The position numbers and the translations under genes were made by a program. The notes under the pieces were generated by a model that did not search any database, had not been told where the DNA came from, and saw only the letters and a program-made list of their open reading frames with translations. This document shows, piece by piece, positions 61,219-64,000 of a DNA stretch of 64,000 bases; positions within the stretch are counted from its first letter, which is position 1, and every line of letters starts with the position of its first letter. Origin of the DNA: an uncultured Dysgonomonas sp. (GTDB lineage: Bacteria > Bacteroidota > Bacteroidia > Bacteroidales > Dysgonomonadaceae); NCBI RefSeq assembly GCF_900079725.1, contig NZ_LT599032.1, positions 1,015,656 through 1,079,655 of the forward strand, given 5' to 3'.

Positions 61219-61890
61219 TTATCTATGGCTCTCTACATATATTTCGGCAATCTCTTCAGATTCGTAAATATGATAGCCTACTGTATTTTTTTGGGCAATG
61301 TCAAACATGGCATATGCCACTTTTTTCACATCTATGGGTTTATATCTTTTCAGCTTACCCACAAAGAAAATTCCAAACATCTTCATGGCATATTCACCCA
61401 GTTTCTCCCCAAGTCTGAATTCTTTTCTGTTGCCTAATAACAATGACGGACGGAATATTGAAATGGACTGGAACGGGAGTTTCCTTAATTCTTCTTCACA
61501 CCTGCCTTTTGTCCGCAAATAGAAATTGCCGGATTTTGCATTCGCCCCGATCGAAGAAATAATCGAATATTGTTTTATACCTCTATTCACTGCGACTTTA
61601 GCAAATTGAACGGGATAATGCATATCTACTTTCTCAAAAGCCTCTTCCGTTCCGGCCTTCTTTATTGTTGTGCCCATGCAGCAAAACATATCGTTTCCCT
61701 CTATCAAATCCTGATACGATTCAGGATTATCAAAATCTACAACATGCTGTATTAGTTTAGGATGTGATATTTTCGACCCTTTACGCACAAAACTGATAAC
61801 TTTCTCATATACATTACTGGTTAGCAATGCTTTTAGTAGTTGTGAGCCTGTGAGTCCTGAACTTCCTATTATAATTGCTGTCTTGGTCAT
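61219..61890 (-). CDS. NAD(P)H-binding oxidoreductase (HTATIP2-like)
   Basis: 223 residues: N-terminal TIIIGSSGLTGSQLLKALL nucleotide-binding motif and a single Rossmann domain, as in NAD(P)H-binding proteins of the HTATIP2 type; active-site YxxxK not evident. -7 box 28 bp upstream. Confidence 0.8.
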   Translation of the reverse strand: MTKTAIIIGSSGLTGSQLLKALLTSNVYEKVISFVRKGSKISHPKLIQHVVDFDNPESYQDLIEGNDMFCCMGTTIKKAGTEEAFEKVDMHYPVQFAKVAVNRGIKQYSIISSIGANAKSGNFYLRTKGRCEEELRKLPFQSISIFRPSLLLGNRKEFRLGEKLGEYAMKMFGIFFVGKLKRYKPIDVKKVAYAMFDIAQKNTVGYHIYESEEIAEIYVESHR

Positions 61891-61917
61891 CTACAATATT
61901 TTGGGTTTAAAATGCGG

Positions 61918-61925
61918 CAAAGATA
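61918..61925 (-). promoter_or_regulatory. Candidate -7 box for the HTATIP2-like gene
   Basis: Minus-strand TATCTTTG. Confidence 0.5.
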
Positions 61926-62090
61926 ACATTATTATAATAAATCCGAGTTTTCTTATTCTATTTATGCTTACTTATCTGCTTTGACTATGTATAGGTAATC
62001 AAAAAAACGGAATATCCATGTCTCTCGACTCCTAATTAAACTTAATTGCTCCAATTACATAATAATGTGAAGTATCTGATCTGCCAACCT

Positions 62091-62744
62091 CTATTGTTTA
62101 ATAATGTAATTAAAACCTATCCCTATCTGTATAGGTGTTGCGTTTTTATATTCAATAACCTCCGGTTTCACTTTCGAAAAATCAAATGTGTTATATCCCA
62201 CCCAGCAACTTATAGCCCATCTGTCATCTATCGGAAACTGATATCCCAGCCTTATTTCATATGTCAGGCGATATTTATGGGCAGCGGCATCCATCCCTTT
62301 TGCTTTATTCAGATTGATACGGGTATATGAAAACCTATTTTCGATAAAAATATATTTAGCCCTGTCTTTTTTATCGTCATATGCTATCGGCAGGTAAAGT
62401 TTGGGAGCTATATACGGAGCCCAGTACGTTCCTTTATAGGATGTTTCGGTATAACTGTAAGGATTATCAAAACTATCAACGCCTATATTCGGATCATAAT
62501 AACGTATACCCTGATTAAAACCTCCGGCTCTGAACCCGGCTTCTATGCCGAAGAACATATTCACATCATATTCGTAGCCGAAACTCGCTCCAAGAGCGGC
62601 GGGATCTTTAATCCCGTCTTTGCTATCAAATACATAGTTGAGATTAAAAGATGCATCTATATCTATATTTAACTTATGTCCCTCTTGCCCAAAAACAGAG
62701 CTAAACATAGTTATTGACAATATAAAAAACAATAGCTTTTTCAT
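62091..62744 (-). CDS. Outer membrane beta-barrel-like protein
   Basis: 217 residues; signal peptide then alternating amphipathic strands with a C-terminal NYIIKQ, in the style of small outer-membrane barrels (SWVGYNTFDFS, GIGFNYIIKQ). Starts 14 bp after the aspartyl protease stop and may be cotranscribed. Confidence 0.72.
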   Translation of the reverse strand: MKKLLFFILSITMFSSVFGQEGHKLNIDIDASFNLNYVFDSKDGIKDPAALGASFGYEYDVNMFFGIEAGFRAGGFNQGIRYYDPNIGVDSFDNPYSYTETSYKGTYWAPYIAPKLYLPIAYDDKKDRAKYIFIENRFSYTRINLNKAKGMDAAAHKYRLTYEIRLGYQFPIDDRWAISCWVGYNTFDFSKVKPEVIEYKNATPIQIGIGFNYIIKQ

Positions 62745-62758
62745 ATCCGGTGATTTAA

Positions 62759-64000
62759 TTATTCCACTATTAAAAACATCTTATCAAAATTGATGACAAC
62801 TTTGTCAAACAGCATAATAAAGGCCATTCCTAAAGATCCATCTTCATTCCCTTGCCCCACGAAGACAGGATCGAGATTCACTTCAAGATTTTTCAGTTCA
62901 AAATCTCTTGCTCCGACTTTTAGAGTAAAAACAGGTAAGCGGTATATGTCTTTCATTATTACGCCACCAAAACCACCAGATAATTTCGACTCCTTTTTTC
63001 CTTCTTTATCTATCATTTCCTTATGCTTTTCATAATATTTATAGTGCAAACCTCCACCGGCATTTCCCGTATCGAAATGCATAATAAGACGCTCTGTATT
63101 TGAATAGGCTTCTATATAGGGATGGTCTGACAGAAATATCATATTATTACCTGTCGGAGGCAAAGGAGTTTGGCTAATAGGGAAAACCAGCTTTTTCTCC
63201 TGAGGTAAAATTCTTACTTCTCCCGAAGCTTTCATTATACCCGATCCAAGCACAAGATCTACTTTGAAAACAGAGTCTACAGCTAGATTCGGAGGGACAA
63301 CAACTGCTGTTGAATTCTTGTACACCATATTACCTACACGTAAACTGTCTATCAAGGCTATTTTACCGATTCCGCGACCGACCCCGTTTACCATTACTGA
63401 ATCTGCAACAGTTCTAAGGTTCAGCTTTGATGCATATTCTTCAGATATAAATGCACCGCCGGGGCATCCTGTATCGAATATAAACCTTTCCGGGAAACCG
63501 TTTATTGTAACTGGTACATAAATCAATTGTCCACCCACAGACAGGGAATCTATTTCTATCGGTATTTCACAGTCAGCTAACGGTCGCTCTAAAGCCGGTG
63601 GTGGTACACTCCGCATTTTATCATACACTGCATAAGTTTCTTTATAACTTTTCAGCATCGTACTATCCATATGCTCCGATACCTCATTCATAAAATATTG
63701 CAAATCATTGGCAGCCTGACTGTAATTGCCCATTTCAGCCTGTACCATACACTTTTTCAAAAACATCGCTTGCACATTCATAAAACCGATCTCTTGCTGA
63801 TGATATTCCAACAAACGATTTATATCATCGAGTGCGCGTTCCGGACGATTGAGAGAAGAGCTCAATACTGCTTCCGACAAACTTTTCAGCATAGGATGAA
63901 TACTGTCTTTAAGTGATGGATATTGACGGTTCAACTCTATATAATCTGCTCGATTCAATAAGGTGCTAGCTCTTTCATCTGGGGCTTGAGCACACACATA
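62759..64000 (-). CDS. Retropepsin-like aspartyl protease, N-terminus beyond the window
   Basis: At least 413 residues; the frame is still open at the window edge and probably continues into a signal peptide (the visible end reads CAQAPDERA). After an N-terminal helical half it has two aspartyl-protease active-site motifs in one chain, FIFDTGCPGG and IMHFDTGNAGGGL, each beside a hydrophobic-hydrophobic-Gly-like strand. Such proteins act as periplasmic or surface peptidases in Bacteroidota. Stop is 14 bp before the barrel protein gene. Confidence 0.8.
   Translation of the reverse strand, partial: YVCAQAPDERASTLLNRADYIELNRQYPSLKDSIHPMLKSLSEAVLSSSLNRPERALDDINRLLEYHQQEIGFMNVQAMFLKKCMVQAEMGNYSQAANDLQYFMNEVSEHMDSTMLKSYKETYAVYDKMRSVPPPALERPLADCEIPIEIDSLSVGGQLIYVPVTINGFPERFIFDTGCPGGAFISEEYASKLNLRTVADSVMVNGVGRGIGKIALIDSLRVGNMVYKNSTAVVVPPNLAVDSVFKVDLVLGSGIMKASGEVRILPQEKKLVFPISQTPLPPTGNNMIFLSDHPYIEAYSNTERLIMHFDTGNAGGGLHYKYYEKHKEMIDKEGKKESKLSGGFGGVIMKDIYRLPVFTLKVGARDFELKNLEVNLDPVFVGQGNEDGSLGMAFIMLFDKVVINFDKMFLIVE

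Noticed and set aside
1..64000. CRISPR arrays, tRNA, rRNA, integrases
   Set aside because: No regular direct repeats with spacers, no tRNA cloverleaf or rRNA signature, and no integrase or transposase frame was found.

Overview
The window looks like chromosomal DNA from a Bacteroidota member, most likely the order Bacteroidales (my guess is a Dysgonomonas-like organism; this is inference). The evidence is an AT-rich composition with A/T-rich gaps, many -7 boxes of the Bacteroidota form TAnnTTTG, few Shine-Dalgarno sequences, a eukaryote-like (GT3) glycogen synthase, DUF4252 proteins, many small lipoproteins and an SDR-type threonine dehydrogenase paired with kbl. No rRNA, tRNA, CRISPR array, integrase or intact insertion sequence was found. 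The first gene (mutS2) and the last gene (an aspartyl protease) run off the window edges.

Layout. 1-2.5 kb: 3' part of mutS2, a small membrane protein and a TolB-like propeller protein. 2.5-4.7 kb: kbl-tdh threonine catabolism (minus). 5-12 kb: secreted glycerophosphodiesterase, a lone NTF2-fold immunity-like protein, an EP-linker lipoprotein, an S9 peptidase, a small beta-rich secreted protein and an amidinotransferase-fold enzyme. 12.7-21.9 kb: ohr, aldA followed by lutABC (lactaldehyde to lactate to pyruvate), a double-META lipoprotein, an omega-amidase and an acyltransferase. 22-26.8 kb: glycogen synthase and alpha-glucan phosphorylase, each with a long leader. 27-32 kb: two ECF sigma modules, the second embedded among three DUF4252 paralogues, plus an orphan terminase-small-subunit-like protein behind a structured 157-bp element. 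32-36 kb: LOG-hypothetical-bcp-recA (minus) and an AraC regulator. 36-44.4 kb: carboxypeptidase-regulatory-like protein, AcpH-like protein, an S24 repressor divergent from two tiny membrane proteins (one Imm17-like), a CE1-like esterase, an AI-2E-family transporter, DoxX and a double TonB_C protein. 45-51 kb: glmS, a degenerate Hint-domain protein, a thioesterase, a lipoprotein and a GntR/ABC operon with an added 35-residue membrane peptide. 51-64 kb: several lipoproteins, a polytopic membrane protein, YccF, a zinc ribbon-AraC/GyrI-radical SAM-GNAT/YoaP operon, and an outer-membrane protein next to an aspartyl protease.

Unusual structure lies mostly between genes. A ~165-bp repeat occurs in inverted orientation on either side of glmS through the ABC operon, with a third diverged copy at 12.4 kb. 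A short palindrome AGGTCTGNGACCT recurs five times. There are two fold-back elements (28.2 kb, 54.3 kb) and several long inverted repeats built from simple words between genes. The best candidates for unreported biology are the radical SAM operon whose enzyme ends in a beta-clamp-like motif, the GntR/ABC operon with its micropeptide and visible operator, the secreted Hint-like protein lacking its usual catalytic residues, and the DUF4252/sigma cluster. All functional calls come from reading motifs; no database search was run.
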